NCBI GenBank assembly: GCA_037974965.1
Contig: JBBPFI010000006.1
Location: forward strand, 1,240,001 to 1,304,000
Length of the DNA: 64,000 nucleotides
Direction: 5' to 3'
Origin: Dacryopinax spathularia
Lineage: Eukaryota > Basidiomycota > Dacrymycetes > Dacrymycetales > Dacrymycetaceae
Shown here piece by piece: positions 9,915 to 21,898 of this stretch; positions within the stretch are counted from its first letter, which is position 1; every line of letters starts with the position of its first letter. A program made the position numbers and the translations under genes. The notes beneath the pieces were generated by a model. The model saw only the letters and a list, made by a program, of their open reading frames with translations, ran no database searches and was not told the origin of the DNA.

Positions 9915-12446
9915 ATGCAAGCCGTAGTGAACGGAGTACCGCCGAACACCGGCCCTCTCCGACCGCTCGCACCCGCACTCGAATCAGTCGTAGCATCCGT
10001 CATAAACGGCCCTCTTGCAGGACCCGTCCCTCATCCTCATCCGCATTCGCATTCGCATAACCACCCGCACGCGCACTCGAACGGACAGCACGTGCATCAT
10101 CCTGGTCGCCCGAGGGGGATGTCGCCTACTCCTTCGCCGCCTAGACCGAACCACGTGATCAGGAAGGGAAAGAGGGCAGAAGCGGTCGCGAGGGAGAAGA
10201 CTGGTTGCTGGTCGTGCCGGATTCGGAGAAAGGTGTGTCCTTTCCTGGATGAGGAGTGTCGCCAGGACTGACTGGTTGCGCCCAGAAATGTCATGGAAAG
10301 GAGCCGGGAAAGGACGAGTGCTCGGACTGCATTAGGCTCGGCATTGACTGCCTTGGCTGGGGCGAGAAACGGCCTGATTGGTTAAAGGTAAGAGCTGACT
10401 CCTTCCCATCAATCCGTGCATCGCGGGTGTTCCCTTCCTGTGCCCCTTCCTGTGCATCACGGCACCGGGTCAGATGCTGATATCCCGCCCTCCAGCGATC
10501 CGTCGAGAAAAAACGCGAGGAAATCAAGCAAGATCTCATGAGGAGAAACCTCATCAAAGGCCAGCGGAAAAGCGGCCTCTCCAGCCCACGGAGCGCGAAA
10601 GGGATGGACGACAGCAGCAGCCAGAGTCCTCCTCCTGCCGTACCAGCCGCGTACGGCGGGCAAGGATCGCCCTACACCGCACACCGCCCTCAGCAGCAGC
10701 AGTATGGCTATCCTGCTCCTCCTGCCCATTTGTACCCCGGTGTGAACGGCCCAACCCTACCACCGACAGGGAACGGGCTCGTCTTGCCCCACGGGAGACT
10801 AGATTCCCCCGAACCGATGCTTGGCGGGCTGAGCTCCGACTCTTCCTCAACCACAGCGGTGGATAAGACCTCCCCTGGCCTCCCGATGCTCGCTTACCCC
10901 AACCAGTATTTCCCGCATGTGCACAGTACGTCAGCCTGAGAAGTTCCGTGCGGTAATCGGGCTGAACGTGCTCTCCTAGTCCCCGGATCAGGAGCAACGA
11001 CGTACGACCGTGTGCACTTGGAGGCCGTTGCGGCTGGTACTGCTGGGCTTAAATCCACCCCGTCAGAAATTGAGTGGGGTCATCGGCAAGCTGACAAGCT
11101 CTTGCAAGATCTGCCCGAGCAGAGCGACGACGAAGGAGCTCTGGAGGAGATCTCGCTCGCCAAGTCCCAGGCTCAGGAGCAGGAAATGAACCTGGCTACG
11201 TACCGCACTCTCGCCAGTGGCAAGCTGGACGAAGAACAATGGCGCTGGTTGACGCACTACGACCAGGAGGTGTTGCCAATGCAGTTCCTCCTCCACGGGC
11301 AAGAAACGCGCCAGCTCATGCTTAACGTTGCCCTTGCTAGCGACACACCAAGTGCGATGCTCTGCCTCGCCGCGGTGCACCACTACCAGTTGCACCCGAA
11401 CTACACCCCGACAGCGCGGGACAAGTACTGGGTCTCCGCCGTCACCTCTCTCTCCGAGGGCGTCCGCTCAGCGCAAGACGCACTAACTGCCCTGCACCTC
11501 GTCTCCGTCTCCCTGTTCAGCGGCTGCCAGCCCGAATGGGCGCCATTCGTGAACATGGCCCGCAACTGGTGTCAGTCCTCGTTCCCGGGGAGCGACGGCG
11601 TCTCCTTCCGCCGCGCGCTTGTGAGCTCGGACGCGCTCACAAAGTTTGTGAGCAAGACGACGCTCTGGATGGACATCTTTGGCGCTATTTCTACGCAGAC
11701 TGTGCCCAGGTTCTTGCATTGGTATAGGGCGTTGATGAAGCCTAGGCCGATGGACATGAACGGCCTGGAGCAGGATGCCATTGACATGTACGTCTACTTG
11801 TCTCTAAGCCTTGTATGAGCGGCTGCTGACATATTTGTGTTTGCACAGGCACAAACTCATGGGCTGTGACAACGAAGTCATGCTCGCCTTTGCGGAAATC
11901 GCAGCTCTCGACGCATGGAAGCTCGAGCAGCCCGCAAGCTGGAGCAACTTCCTTCTGGTCGACATGGCCTCCCGGATCAGCAAAGAGCTTCTCGATTCTG
12001 CCCGTCCGCTCGTCCCCCCCAGACCGGCCAACGGCGTACCAGACGACGTCCTCGCCCGTAGACAGATGTCCGCCGTCTTCCGCGCGTCTGCAAAGATCTA
12101 CCTGCACACCGTCGTTTCCGGCTATCGGCCCGCAGTGCCCGAAGTGCAGCTCGCAGTATCAGAGACGATCGCGTGCCTGAAAGCGATCCCGAGCACCGAG
12201 AAGAAGCCGTATGACCGCTCTCTTGTCCTCCCGCTTTTCATTGCAGGGGTGATGACGGACGATGTGGCCCAGCGCCAGTTCATTGAGGGAAGGCTGTCGG
12301 GGATCAAGGATCTCAGCGTGGGGAACTGTGCGCAGGTGCTGGCGCTTATGCGTCGCGTGTGGCAGAAACGGGAGGAGGCTGGGGGCGCGGAGGTCAGCTG
12401 GAGGGAGACGATGAAGGAGATGAACATGTCCCTGCTGTTCGTATAG
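9915..12446 (+). CDS. Zn2Cys6 transcription factor with fungal-specific TF domain
   Basis: Exon 1 ends in KTGCWSCRIRRK. A roughly 53-nt intron splices to KCHGKEPGKDECSDC and IRLGIDCLGWGEKRPDW, which gives the six cysteines of a binuclear zinc cluster at about residues 100-135. Later exons carry a linker rich in Pro, Gln and Tyr, then a large helical region (exons from about 10981 to 12443) that fits the Fungal_trans_2 type seen in basidiomycete regulators, including a GCDNEVMLAFAEIAALDAW segment. Introns lie near 10233-10285, 10388-10492, 10930-10978 and 11788-11849. The protein is about 750 residues. An odd feature is a His-rich run (HPHPHSHSHNHPHAH) before the zinc cluster. The regulon cannot be read from the sequence. 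Confidence 0.9.
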
Positions 12447-12902
12447 CACCGGGACTGTCATTTCGCTTCCTCTCTCTCTTCTCTCCTGGAAGTTGACGGT
12501 CCCCGCCAAAGGGGGGACGAGTGGAGGGTGACGCTATGCCAAAAACACCGGGCAGGGAGGTCGGGAGACGGGCGGGGCGGCGTCCTACACACGTACATCC
12601 GTTCATCTTAGACTAGCTTGGGCTGTTTATTTGGCGCCCGGTGCCCGTCTCCTGAAGTGAACCCGGGTCTGACCGGTCGACGTTTGTAGCGATATGTACA
12701 CCAGACTGCAGCAATTCAAATTCGAATGGACTTCATTATTCTACTTGGCTATCGTGCTTGAACACACATACATTTGTTATTGTTACGCGGAGGAGCAGTA
12801 TAAGAACTCGTTGAGAAACTCTGCTGTCAGCAAGTCACCCAAAAGGTCAGTAAGGCTGTATGCGGGCACGTCGATCCCTGACTGTCCCCACACGTCGACA
12901 TC
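12447..12902. other. Spacer between Zn2Cys6 gene and COG3
   Basis: No gene is seen. It must hold the 3' end of the regulator and the promoter of COG3, which read in the same direction. Confidence 0.5.
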
Positions 12903-15776
12903 ATGTTCGACCCGGACTTCAACCGTGCTGTAAGCAGCTACAGCACGCCCACTCAGCCATCAAGCAGGCCATCATTGCAGCGCCGAGCACACCCTGTGCC
13001 GAGCCTGAGTCTGCAGAAACCGCAGGCTATCACTGTTGAGGAATGGGAGAGCAAGGCTCCGCTAGACGAGCGCGAGAGGCGGAGTGTTCAGCGATTGAAG
13101 GAGATCTGCGAGCATCGGCCGTTTCCTGCTAAGGTGCGCACTGCATCATATCTGAGATCGTATACGCAAGGTTGACGTAGCTATCAGTTCGCATCGGAGA
13201 CAGCGGCGAGCACTCGCCCCGGTACACCCAGTCGGCAGTCCCCCTTCCCGAGCGGTTCCCCGCATACCCCGGCTGGCGCCTCGACATCTCGTCTGTACCC
13301 CTCCGCTTATCCGCCGTTCACGACCGCCGTGGCCCTAAATGACTACCTGGACCTGATCAATGCCTCCATCGAACATGAGCAGGAGGCGCATTACCGTTCT
13401 TTCCTCCATGAGATGGACGAGTACATCGATACGTGTCACGCGATCAACGAGCGGCTAGAAAGCATTGAGCGGGATGTGCAGAGCATGCTTGAGAGCTGGA
13501 GGGCTGTGGAGTCCGGCTCGACGAGGATCCAGGGAGCGAGTGAGCAGATGTTGGAAGAACGGGTGAGTGATGCTACCTAGAGCACCTGTGAGATGGCAAA
13601 CTGATCTTTGCTAGGATCGCCTTGTTGCCATGAGCGAAGCACTCTCCGACCGCCTCGAGTACTTCCAGCAGCTCGAGGAGGCTACAAGGATGCTCAACCA
13701 CCCTGGAGAATCTCTCGTCCTGCAGACCGACTTCCTGCACATGATAGAGCGGGTTGACGTCTGTTTCGAATACCTCAGCAGTCATGTACGCACATACTTA
13801 GCCTGGAATCAGCTGCAGTCACTCATTCTTCCTACAGAGACACTTTAAGGAAGCTGAGCTGTATCTACTCCGGTTCCAGCAGTGTATGGCACGGGCGATG
13901 ACGCTCATCAAGATGTACTTTGTCGGGATGCTCAAGGCGCTCTCGAGTGACGTGCAGAGTCGGCTAGCCAACAAGGATATCTCTGCGATCGCGCAACATC
14001 ATCTACTGTACTCTCGCTTCCAATCTGTCTCCCAGCAAGTGGTGCCATTACTACGAGAGCTGGAGCGACACGCTGTCCTTCATCCTGATGACATAGCCCC
14101 ATTACTTGCGGAATGTCACACCGCCTATTTCACGGTGCGACGCAGTCTTTTAGTGGGAAGAATCATTGAGGAGATTCGGGTGCTCGATCCGGCAAAGAGC
14201 GAACTGGTCGAATTGGTCTGTATCTTGCCCCCCTTGCGCTCCTTTATCTGTGGGCTAAAAACCCTGCAGACTCGTGCTGGATGCGGCTATCTCAAGCAAG
14301 TCTGTACCGAGGAATTCGAGCTTTTCCGCCTGTTCTTCAACTCTGGGGAGGACGTCCTATAGTAAGCTATTCGCAGTGCTGTTATATGTCACAGTCTGAC
14401 CGTCTGCAGTCGGTATCTGGAAGGGCTCTGTGACTATCTATACGACGATCTTCGACCACGGATCCTGCACGAGCCGCAGCTCACCACTCTCTGCAGTGTC
14501 TGTACCGTCATTCAGGCCCTGATGGTAATGGATGTCGAGGTGCCTCCGACAGGAGCGAGTATCGACATGAACCCCGAACCGGCACCGGAAACGCCTCTCT
14601 CCCGTCTGCAGATCTCGCATTTGTTGCAGATGGTGCTGCAAGATGCGCAGACCAGGCTTCTATTCAAAGCACAGTCTGTGCTGCAAAGCGATATTGCGTA
14701 CTATGTGGCGAAGCCGGCTGATTTGGAGTATCCAGAAAAGCTGCAGAGTGAGTACCTTCTTACTAGCATAGGGCGGTGGCTGATCGTAGTGACAGAGCTC
14801 AAAGGCCATGAGCGACAAACATCCCAGTCCATTGTACCCCAAAACGAACAGGAGTCAGATACGCTGTTCCGGTTGCCATCACAAGCCATCCAAGACACAT
14901 GGTATCCTACGCTCAGAAAGACGATCTGGATTCTGGGTCTCCTGCACGACTTCGTCAAGCCTGCCATATTCCAGGACATCGCACAAGAAGCCGTCAGCTC
15001 CTGCCGGAGGTCGCTTTCGGCCGCCTCGGACCTTATTGCTGCCCGCCCCCAAGCAGGCCAGCTAGATGCCCTGCTATTTTTCGTCCAACATCTTCTGGTT
15101 CTGAAAGAGGTCGTTGCCAGTCTCGAGCTGGATTATGTCCGAAATGAGCGCGGAATCTGGGTGGACGGCGTGACAGAGACTTTGGGCACCATCCTCCGCA
15201 GAACATCATCTCTCCTCCGTCCGTCGGCCATCTTCAGCTCAAGACCGCAGAGTCATATTGTTATGTCTGATGCGGCTGATCCGAAAATTGTAAGTCTCCT
15301 CTTTCGCAGCACCAGCTTTTCCTGACACAGCTTTCCAGGCTATCGACAGTGATCTCAAGCGAGTCTGCGAAGATATCATCTCGATCTGCGCTGATGAGGC
15401 GACTGCGCCTATCCGGGCATTCCGGGAGCGGCTTGTCAACCACGCTCGCACGAAGACTGGCGCCGCATCGGCCGCCCAACAAGACTGGGGCAAACCCGAA
15501 GCGCTCTTCGCAGTAGACGCAAAATTCAACGAAGGCTGCGCGGCCATCATCCAGAAATGGATTAGCAACCTCGAGCTCTACCTGCAGGACGCTGCGACGG
15601 TCGGAGTACTCGTCCCACCTATGCAGGCGCGTATTGTTGAGGAGTATAGGATGTGGAGGGATCGGGTGAGGGACGAGTATGAGTGGGGCACGGCGGACAA
15701 GCTGATGAGGGAACCGCAAGTCTGGGACTTTGTTCGGGAGGCGACTGGGGAGAAGTATGGAAGAGCTTCGAGCTGA
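12903..15776 (+). CDS. COG3: Conserved oligomeric Golgi complex subunit 3 (Sec34)
   Basis: COG3 is part of lobe A of the COG tether, which captures vesicles in retrograde traffic within the Golgi. The spliced protein of about 830 residues has an N-terminal disordered region, a coiled stretch (NDYLDLINASIEHEQEAHYR), and then the family core. The core includes HFKEAELYLLRFQQCMARAM, LIKMYFVGMLKALSSDVQ and, after an intron, CGYLKQVCTEEFELFRLFF followed by SGEDVLYRYLEGLCDYLYDD. These strings are highly typical of fungal and animal COG3. About eight short introns interrupt it (for example 13133-13186, 13564-13614, 13789-13838 and near 14226-14269). The end is the stop at 15774-15776. Its neighbours are not related in function. 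Confidence 0.92.
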
Positions 15777-15857
15777 GTATACCCGACTAATGATATTCCT
15801 GCTCTACCGCTGCTGTGACCTGCTTCTGCGCGAGGGATACATGCGAAACAACAAAAC

Positions 15858-16219
15858 TTAGGTACTCTCCATATCAAAGGCAGCCTTGGCATGCGGCGGG
15901 CTGCGAAATGACTTAATGCAGTCTATGCCGACAGATGGAGCGCAATTGCTTACCAGCGTGATCCCGTCTTCGATTGCATCCTCAAGACACTGGACATCAA
16001 AGCCCGGGTTCTCGAACTTGTTCTCGATCGCTTCGTAGCAGGCGTTAACTGTAGGCGCGAGCTCGGTGATGCATGCTTTGATCCGATCATTATCAGCTCG
16101 TCAGGAACTGTTGCAGGACACGCACCGTCCAAATTGCACGTCCGAGGGACGACTACGGCATTTACGCTGGTAAAGAACACCAGCAACCCGGTTACAAGAA
16201 TGGTGGTAAAGGCATGCAT
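15858..16219 (-). CDS. Small secreted cysteine-containing protein
   Basis: The ATG at 16219 opens MHAFTTILVTGLLVFFTSVN, a clear signal peptide with a short n-region and a hydrophobic core. Cleavage after VNA is likely. Two introns (about 16079-16128 and 15913-15954) give a mature peptide of roughly 70 residues with cysteines in RTCNLD, ACITELAP, VNACYEAI and DVQCLEDA, then a short tail and a stop at 15858-15860. Four regularly spaced cysteines suggest two disulfides. The size and signal fit a small secreted protein, perhaps effector-like, but no family is recognised. It is convergent with COG3. Confidence 0.55.
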
Positions 16220-16669
16220 GTTTGCTTGCTCGATAGAACGGGCATCGGGCAATAAGAGCATTGTTATATATCGCACAGCGTGCCGAGTGTGGGAACCCCA
16301 GAAGCTGTCATTGTTCCTGTCGATACTGGCCACATGCTTCTTCAGACACGTTGATCATTATTGGCGCAAGAAGAGCTTCTGGCACGCGGTGTGCATGTTC
16401 GCGACGCAGGTTGGAAAGAACCGGTGGTTGTGTTGGCAGGTTACGTGATATCATTATCATAAACCTACCAGTAGCACACAGGCCATGTACGTTGAGAATA
16501 TCAAGCCGCACCGGTAGACTGTTTGCCCCAGGAGAGAGCAGTGCCGTGTCCCACTGACGTCGATTGAATGCAGAGTTAAGAGTCATCGTCTAAGCGCCCA
16601 TGCATAGCTCCTCGCGTTCCCGTCGCGTCCGCGCCGACGGTAACCCTCCTCCTCCTCGAGCACACGAAC
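16220..16669. other. Divergent promoter between the secreted protein and TFB4
   Basis: No gene is seen. Both flanking genes start here and read outward. Confidence 0.5.
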
Positions 16670-17983
16670 ATGTCACTACCCGCCCATCTCTCGCTAATTC
16701 TCGACCTCTCCCCCGTCCCATGGGACGCCCTTTCTCGCGCATCCCCAGCATTAGACCTACGGAACTTCCTTGCCCAAGCACTGGTGTTCATCAATGCCCA
16801 TCTGGCGCTAAGGAACGAGAATAGCGTGAGTGTGTTTGGCGCTCTGCCTGGTCGGAGGTACGTTCACGCCGTACCTGTGCAAGTAAAGGCGGGTCTGATA
16901 GGGAGCAGTGTGATTTTGTATCCTTCTAATGGAGGGAATGGAGAGGTGCCGGCGGATGAGAACACGTTCCATGTTTTTAAGCAGGTGGATGATGGGCTTA
17001 TGAGGAGGGTTGAGCAGGAGGTCGAGAGCTTGGAGGAGGTTGAGGAGGATAGTACGTATCCTGATCTCAACGTCACAGCGGTAGTACGAGCTGACTTCTG
17101 CTAGTACCGCCAGGCATAGTAGGCGCCTTGACGAAATCACTTTGCTGTAGGTGCATTTTCTCGCCATCCTAGTGCGCCAGGCTGACTAGTAGAGCAGACA
17201 TCAACCGCCTTGCCAACCCCCCTCCACCGCTCAACCCCACCGAGGCGCCTCCTCCTCCGCCCCACTCGCGGATCGTCCTCTTCTCCGTATCACCAGACGC
17301 AACTCTTGCCTATATCCCCTTCATGAACTGTATCTTCTCCGCTCAGAAGCTGGTGCGCCTGTTCCCTCACCTCCCTGACACGACCCGTGCTCACTCAGCT
17401 GGTGTGTATGCAGAAAGTCGCCATAGACGTATGCAAGATGGACGACTCCGAGGTCATCTTTCTACATCAAGCAGCCCACTTAACTGGCGGCGCATACGTC
17501 CACGTCTCGCAACGTGAAGCGCTCCTCCAGTATCTCTCGGTACGTCCTGTACGCGCATACCCTTACCTCCTGATTGACGTATAACGGACTTGGCTCAGAT
17601 GTGTTTCCTTAGCGAGACGGAGACTCGTAGGGCTCTGGCGGTGCCGACGCAGGATAAGGTCGACTTCCGGGCAGCGTGCTTTTGCCATAAAGAGATCGTG
17701 GATATCGGCTATGTATGCTCTGTCTGCTTATCGAGTGCGTGCGGCTTGCCCCACCTCCCCATCCGGCCAAACTGACAAGCTTGCACGATAGTATTCTGTG
17801 AACCGGTAGCACAGTGCTCTACTTGCCAGTATGTACTTCAGCTGGAATAAACCTTGGCACGCTGCTGATTCGTTCTACAGGACGAGGTTCGCGCCCGACA
17901 CGCTGGTGCGTTTCGGTGCTATGCCCGTTAATGGCCATCATCATCATGAAGGCGCGAACGGCACCGTCACGGCTGCTGCGTAG
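16670..17983 (+). CDS. TFB4: TFIIH core subunit TFB4 (p34 / GTF2H3)
   Basis: TFB4 is a structural subunit of the TFIIH core, acting in transcription initiation and nucleotide excision repair. It carries a vWA-like domain and a C4 zinc finger. The N-terminus reads LSLILDLSPVPWDAL and later FINAHLALRNEN, as in the family. Splicing of several short introns then gives PFMNCIFSAQKL joined to KVAIDVCKMDD, then LTGGAYVHVSQ. The C-terminal finger is assembled from three exons: CSVC, LSIFCEPVAQCSTC and TRFAPDTLVRFG. The protein is about 350 residues and ends at 17981-17983. A native HHHH stretch lies just before the C-terminus. The last two exons are small. Confidence 0.9.
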
Positions 17984-18569
17984 CTCGTCTTGCTCCGTGG
18001 TTCTACCACATAACTACGAGAAGCAGTATCCGTAACTACGGGCGTGCAGCCACAAAACCGGAAAATCAAGGCCGGTTGGAAGAGAGTTCGGAGTAGAATG
18101 GGTATCTGTTATCTCCGTTCGTCCCGGATGGACCTGAGTGCGTCTCTGAGGTACAGTCACCGACCTGCTCAAAATCAATGGTAGTCAAGACCGTGTAGCA
18201 CCTCAACCAGGAACACCTCCTGATTCCAGCATGGAAAGTCATTACTCGCTTCGTAGGTAAAAATGATGATGAATGAATTTCCAATGTGTTGGCAGAAAAC
18301 GCCACGTACTCGATGCATGTTGCTGCGCATTGACGCGGTTGCGGGCTGATGTCCAGTTGGAGACATTGCCCAAACAGCCCACGTCGCCGTTCAATCCTCT
18401 CCTCGTCGTTGTACGCGGTATGCAGGGCAAGTAACCTGCTCTCTCTGCTCTCTCACCTTCTTAGTCAACCTCTGCTCTCATACTTTGTCCTGTTGTAACT
18501 TCCTATCCACTCTTCTGATCGCACATATCGCCATTCTAGGCAAAAGCGGGGTCACCGCCAGCGCCGCCC
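17984..18569. other. Spacer between TFB4 and the glycosyltransferase gene
   Basis: No gene is supported. Short minus-strand frames have no motif. It holds the promoter of the gene at 18570. Confidence 0.5.
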
Positions 18570-19917
18570 ATGTCAACCCGTGCACTGCACACCTGGCTCC
18601 CACTGCCAACCCGTATCTCCCCTCGACTACTGCGACCTCTCCTGCTCGTCGCCCTCTTCGTGACAATCACCTACTTGGGTCATCTCAGCATACACGGCGG
18701 GAAGTATGCGCTGAAACGGCGAGGGCAGGCCCTTCTGAAGCCACCGGGAGAGGTCGAGGGTGGGGCTGAGGAGGGAGACGAAGAGTTTGGGATACTGCCT
18801 ATATATCCCTATCCCGAGCCGAAGGATGTCGTTCCCGAATGGCTCGACGCATCGGAAAAGCACGACGAGTCGCAGACACCTACCCCACCGATCACACCAT
18901 GGCTACCAAACCCGTTCCGTTCTCCGATCGATTTCCCCAGCGCGGTACTCGAGAGCCCCGACTTCATGTACAACACCTCCATTCCCGAGCTGGCTGCTGT
19001 TCCCCCGCCGTCGATGTATGCTTGCCGCGACTCGGACAGCTTTGGTCCGATGCTGCTCATAGGCGTATTCACGACCGCCGACTCGTGGGCTCAGCGCTCC
19101 GTTCTCCGTGCACTCCAAAGAAGGGGTATGAACGCCCGCTCACCTTGGGTAGAGTTCAAGTTCGTACTCGGGAAGGCGAACGAGACCCAAGTACGGGAGA
19201 GGAGGCTTGTGGAGTTGGAGCAGGAGGCGCACGGGGATTTGGTCGTGTTGGATATGGAGGAGAATATGGAGGATGGGAAGACGTATGCGTTCTTTGAGTG
19301 GGCGAGTCGGTTGCCGGAAGGTGAGCAGCCGAGGTTTGTGATGAAGGCTGACCAGGATGTGCGTCTCTCCCTTTCCTTTCCTGGTAGGTGCACCTGATGC
19401 TGATGCATTTCATTTACGCGTACAGACACTCCTGGTGATGCCCAACGTACTCGCCTCGTTCGCCTCACTATCATGTAACACCAACCTCTACTGGGGCACC
19501 TTCTGGGGCTCATGCTTCCAATGTTACCCGCTCTACATGCGTGGCCTAGCCTACGCGCTCTCCTGGCCTCTCGTCGCTTGGCTCGGCAGTGCCCATCTAT
19601 CGGGGAACGACACCAACGGGATGGAAGATATTCGGACTGGAGGGTGGTTTACCAGTCTCCCGCCTGGTGAACTGGTAGAGATTGTCGATTGGGGGATCCA
19701 TATGGGGGATTGGTACGGAGAGACGATTCCGCATGATGTGCACACTGTTGCGTTGCATGCTATGAAGGATCCTGAGGTGCGTTAGTCTCGCCTGCTGGAC
19801 GAGGCGGAAACATGTAGCTGACTAGAAGTGCAGTCCTGGATAGAAGTCGCCCATGAGATAGTGGATATCTGGAGGAAGGAAGGGTGGGAATATACATGGC
19901 CACCAACCGACCATTGA
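18570..19917 (+). CDS. GT31-like glycosyltransferase, type II Golgi membrane protein
   Basis: The ATG at 18570 is followed by a single hydrophobic anchor (LLRPLLLVALFVTITYLGHL, residues about 20-39), typical of a Golgi type II enzyme. The catalytic region includes MLLIGVFTTADSWAQRSVLR, VEFKFVLGKANE, RFVMKADQD spliced to TLLVMPNV (the D-x-D metal and nucleotide-sugar site), and EDIRTGGWF. This order fits family 31 beta-1,3-galactosyltransferase-like proteins of basidiomycetes. Two introns are seen: about 19359-19425 and 19776-19833. The final exon ends EYTWPPTDH with a stop at 19915-19917. The donor sugar and acceptor cannot be told from sequence. The protein is about 410 residues. Confidence 0.75.
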
Positions 19918-20116
19918 AAGCCTTACCGAGGACAGTCTCGCTACACGAGCACCTTCATGCCCTATTGACCGCACGCTTGCCTGTTTTCCTGTAGCATCGT
20001 ATTCCGCACACAGTATATGAAGTTCGCATGTTGTAATCAATAGTCACATTTGAGAGAGAATCGTTTAATGATACAACTTGGTCTATGGCAAGAATCGTGG
20101 CGTCCCAGCGACCGGT

Positions 20117-21476
20117 TCAAAATAAGAGGGTGCTGTCGGCAAGCGCGGTAGCAGCGGCCAGAAGCGTCCATTCACCGCTCGAGGATTTCGCAGCACGGCG
20201 GGAATCCCGGTGGTTCCGGCACTCATTGACAAAGTCGGTAAACATCTCGATCGTATCGAGTGGGCCGCCCGCGCTCTCAGGGTGGAATTGCACGCCCCAG
20301 ACTTTCCGGCCGCTGTCCTCGGTACTCTTTATGCCCTCCACGCTCGAGTCGTTGCAGTTGATGAAGAAGGGCTCCCAGCCCTGCGGGAAGGGATCTTGCA
20401 GCGTGAGCGCGTACTGGTGGTTCTGGCTCGTCACGTATACTCGGCCAGCAGTAATGCTCCCGCTGCTGGCGAGGGCGAGCACGGGCTGGTTATGGCCACG
20501 GTTACCGAACATCATCCTGTAGGCGTCGAGCCCAGCCGCAAGACCGATGATTTGGTGTCCCATGCAGATGCCGAATACGGGTCGGTCCCATTCCTCGAGC
20601 GTCTTGCGCACATTGGCTATTGCGGTCGTGGCGTGTTTGGGATCGCCGGGGCCGTTCGTGAGGAACAACCCGTCATAATCGTCTCGCACAACGTTGAAGT
20701 CAAAGTCCCACGGGTAGACCGTAACACTTGCTCCACGGCGGACGAGTGAACGGAGGATGTTAGCCTTGGCACCAAAGTCCAGTACGGCGATGTTGACGTC
20801 ACCGTCCGGGTTGAGCGTGTACGGTTCTGTAGTTGAGGCCTGGGCGACGAGGTTGTCCAGCGAAGGGTCCCAGTAATCAGCAGGGGCGGGAGCCGGCGCC
20901 AGTGCATCGTGACCGACCGCTAGCCGGCCGAGGGTAGTACCCTGATCACGCAGAAGCGTCGTGATAGCCCGAGTGTCGACATCGGTGATACCGGGAATCC
21001 CATGTCGCTTGCACCAGTCACCGATGCTTTCTACGGCGGCGTAGTGCGAGTATCGGTCGGCGACATCGGCGACGACCACGCCAGCACATTGGATGCCCTT
21101 GGACTCGAGGACGACACCGACGTCCCAGTTGTCGACGGGTGTCTCGTTCTTTGGCACGCCATAGTTGCCAATAAGTGGAGTCGTGAAGACAAGGATTTGA
21201 TGTTTGTAGGACGGATCCGTCATGGATTCCGTATCTGTTGAAGATGTCAGCACGAGCGAGGATGATAGTTTACCAGCAGGACGCACAAGAAGTGATAGAT
21301 GTCGAGAACACCGTCTCTCCCCAGACGCTGCGCTCAGCACCGAACGAGCGACCGTGGAATGTCTGTCCGGTCTTGAGATGCAGCGCTGCAGGTATCGTTT
21401 TGGTTGACGGCGTCGCGAGCCCCCGTGCCAGTTTAGGCACCTGGGCGCGCACGTTGAAGATCATGCGAAAAGCCAT
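20117..21476 (-). CDS. CPA1: Arginine-specific carbamoyl-phosphate synthase, small (glutaminase) subunit
   Basis: This subunit hydrolyses glutamine and passes ammonia to CPA2 to make carbamoyl phosphate for arginine. Exon 1 (21287-21476) opens MAFRMIFNVRAQVPKLARGL, a basic amphipathic presequence that suggests mitochondrial import, then the CPSase domain starts at HLKTGQTFHGRSFGAE. After an intron (21235-21286) the frame continues TDPSYKHQILVFTTPLIGNY. The class I amidotransferase domain shows VFGICMGHQIIGLAAG with the nucleophile Cys, and GVQFHPESAGGP with the catalytic His and Glu. The length is about 435 residues, normal for the family. The C-terminal tail after FVNECRNH is extra and hydrophobic at its end. 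The gene is preceded by an attenuator uORF, listed separately. Confidence 0.95.
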
Positions 21477-21502
21477 TGAGGTTGTTATCGCAAAGAACAA
21501 GT

Positions 21503-21568
21503 TCAAAACCCAAGGAGCGAGTAAACGTAGTCGCTGATATAGTCGTCCCGAGTGGACTGCGTGAACAT
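21503..21568 (-). promoter_or_regulatory. Arginine attenuator peptide uORF in the CPA1 leader
   Basis: A 21-codon uORF starts at 21568 and stops at 21503-21505, 26 nt before the CPA1 ATG at 21476. It includes RDDYISDYVYSLLGF, which lines up with the core of known fungal arginine attenuator peptides (yeast has QDYISDHIW and Neurospora has QDYLSDHLW at this place). In those fungi the nascent peptide stalls the ribosome at the uORF stop when arginine is high and lowers CPA1 translation. The core Asp-Tyr-x-Ser-Asp is kept. The usual His and Trp are both Tyr here. That arginine control works in this species is inferred. Confidence 0.85.
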
Positions 21569-21898
21569 GAGCTGGCGAACGCCTGAGAGATGGTCGACGA
21601 TATGTGAAGAAAAGTCAGTGATGAGGACGGTTGAGGAGGGAATGATACGAAAATTGGTACGGTGACCGGTCGACGGATTCGGACGTCACCGAACGGGAAA
21701 ATTAAACACTTTGCTTCCGGCAAGCTACGTGAGAATGTGACTCGGCCACACCCCGCGATATGTAACTTTGTGAACAACAAACGTTAACTTGCCAATGCCC
21801 CGGAGCGTAAAATACTCCAGAGCAGAAATCTACGAATTTGGTACAGGACAAAAGGCACTTCCTGTAGGCTCGCTACAACGTAAAGTCCCTCTAAACGC
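21569..21898. other. Leader and promoter of CPA1
   Basis: No other gene is seen. It lies between the stop of the DUF6535 gene and the CPA1 uORF; both genes read leftward. An acceptor-like ctctcag sits just upstream of the uORF, so a 5' UTR intron is possible. Confidence 0.45.
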
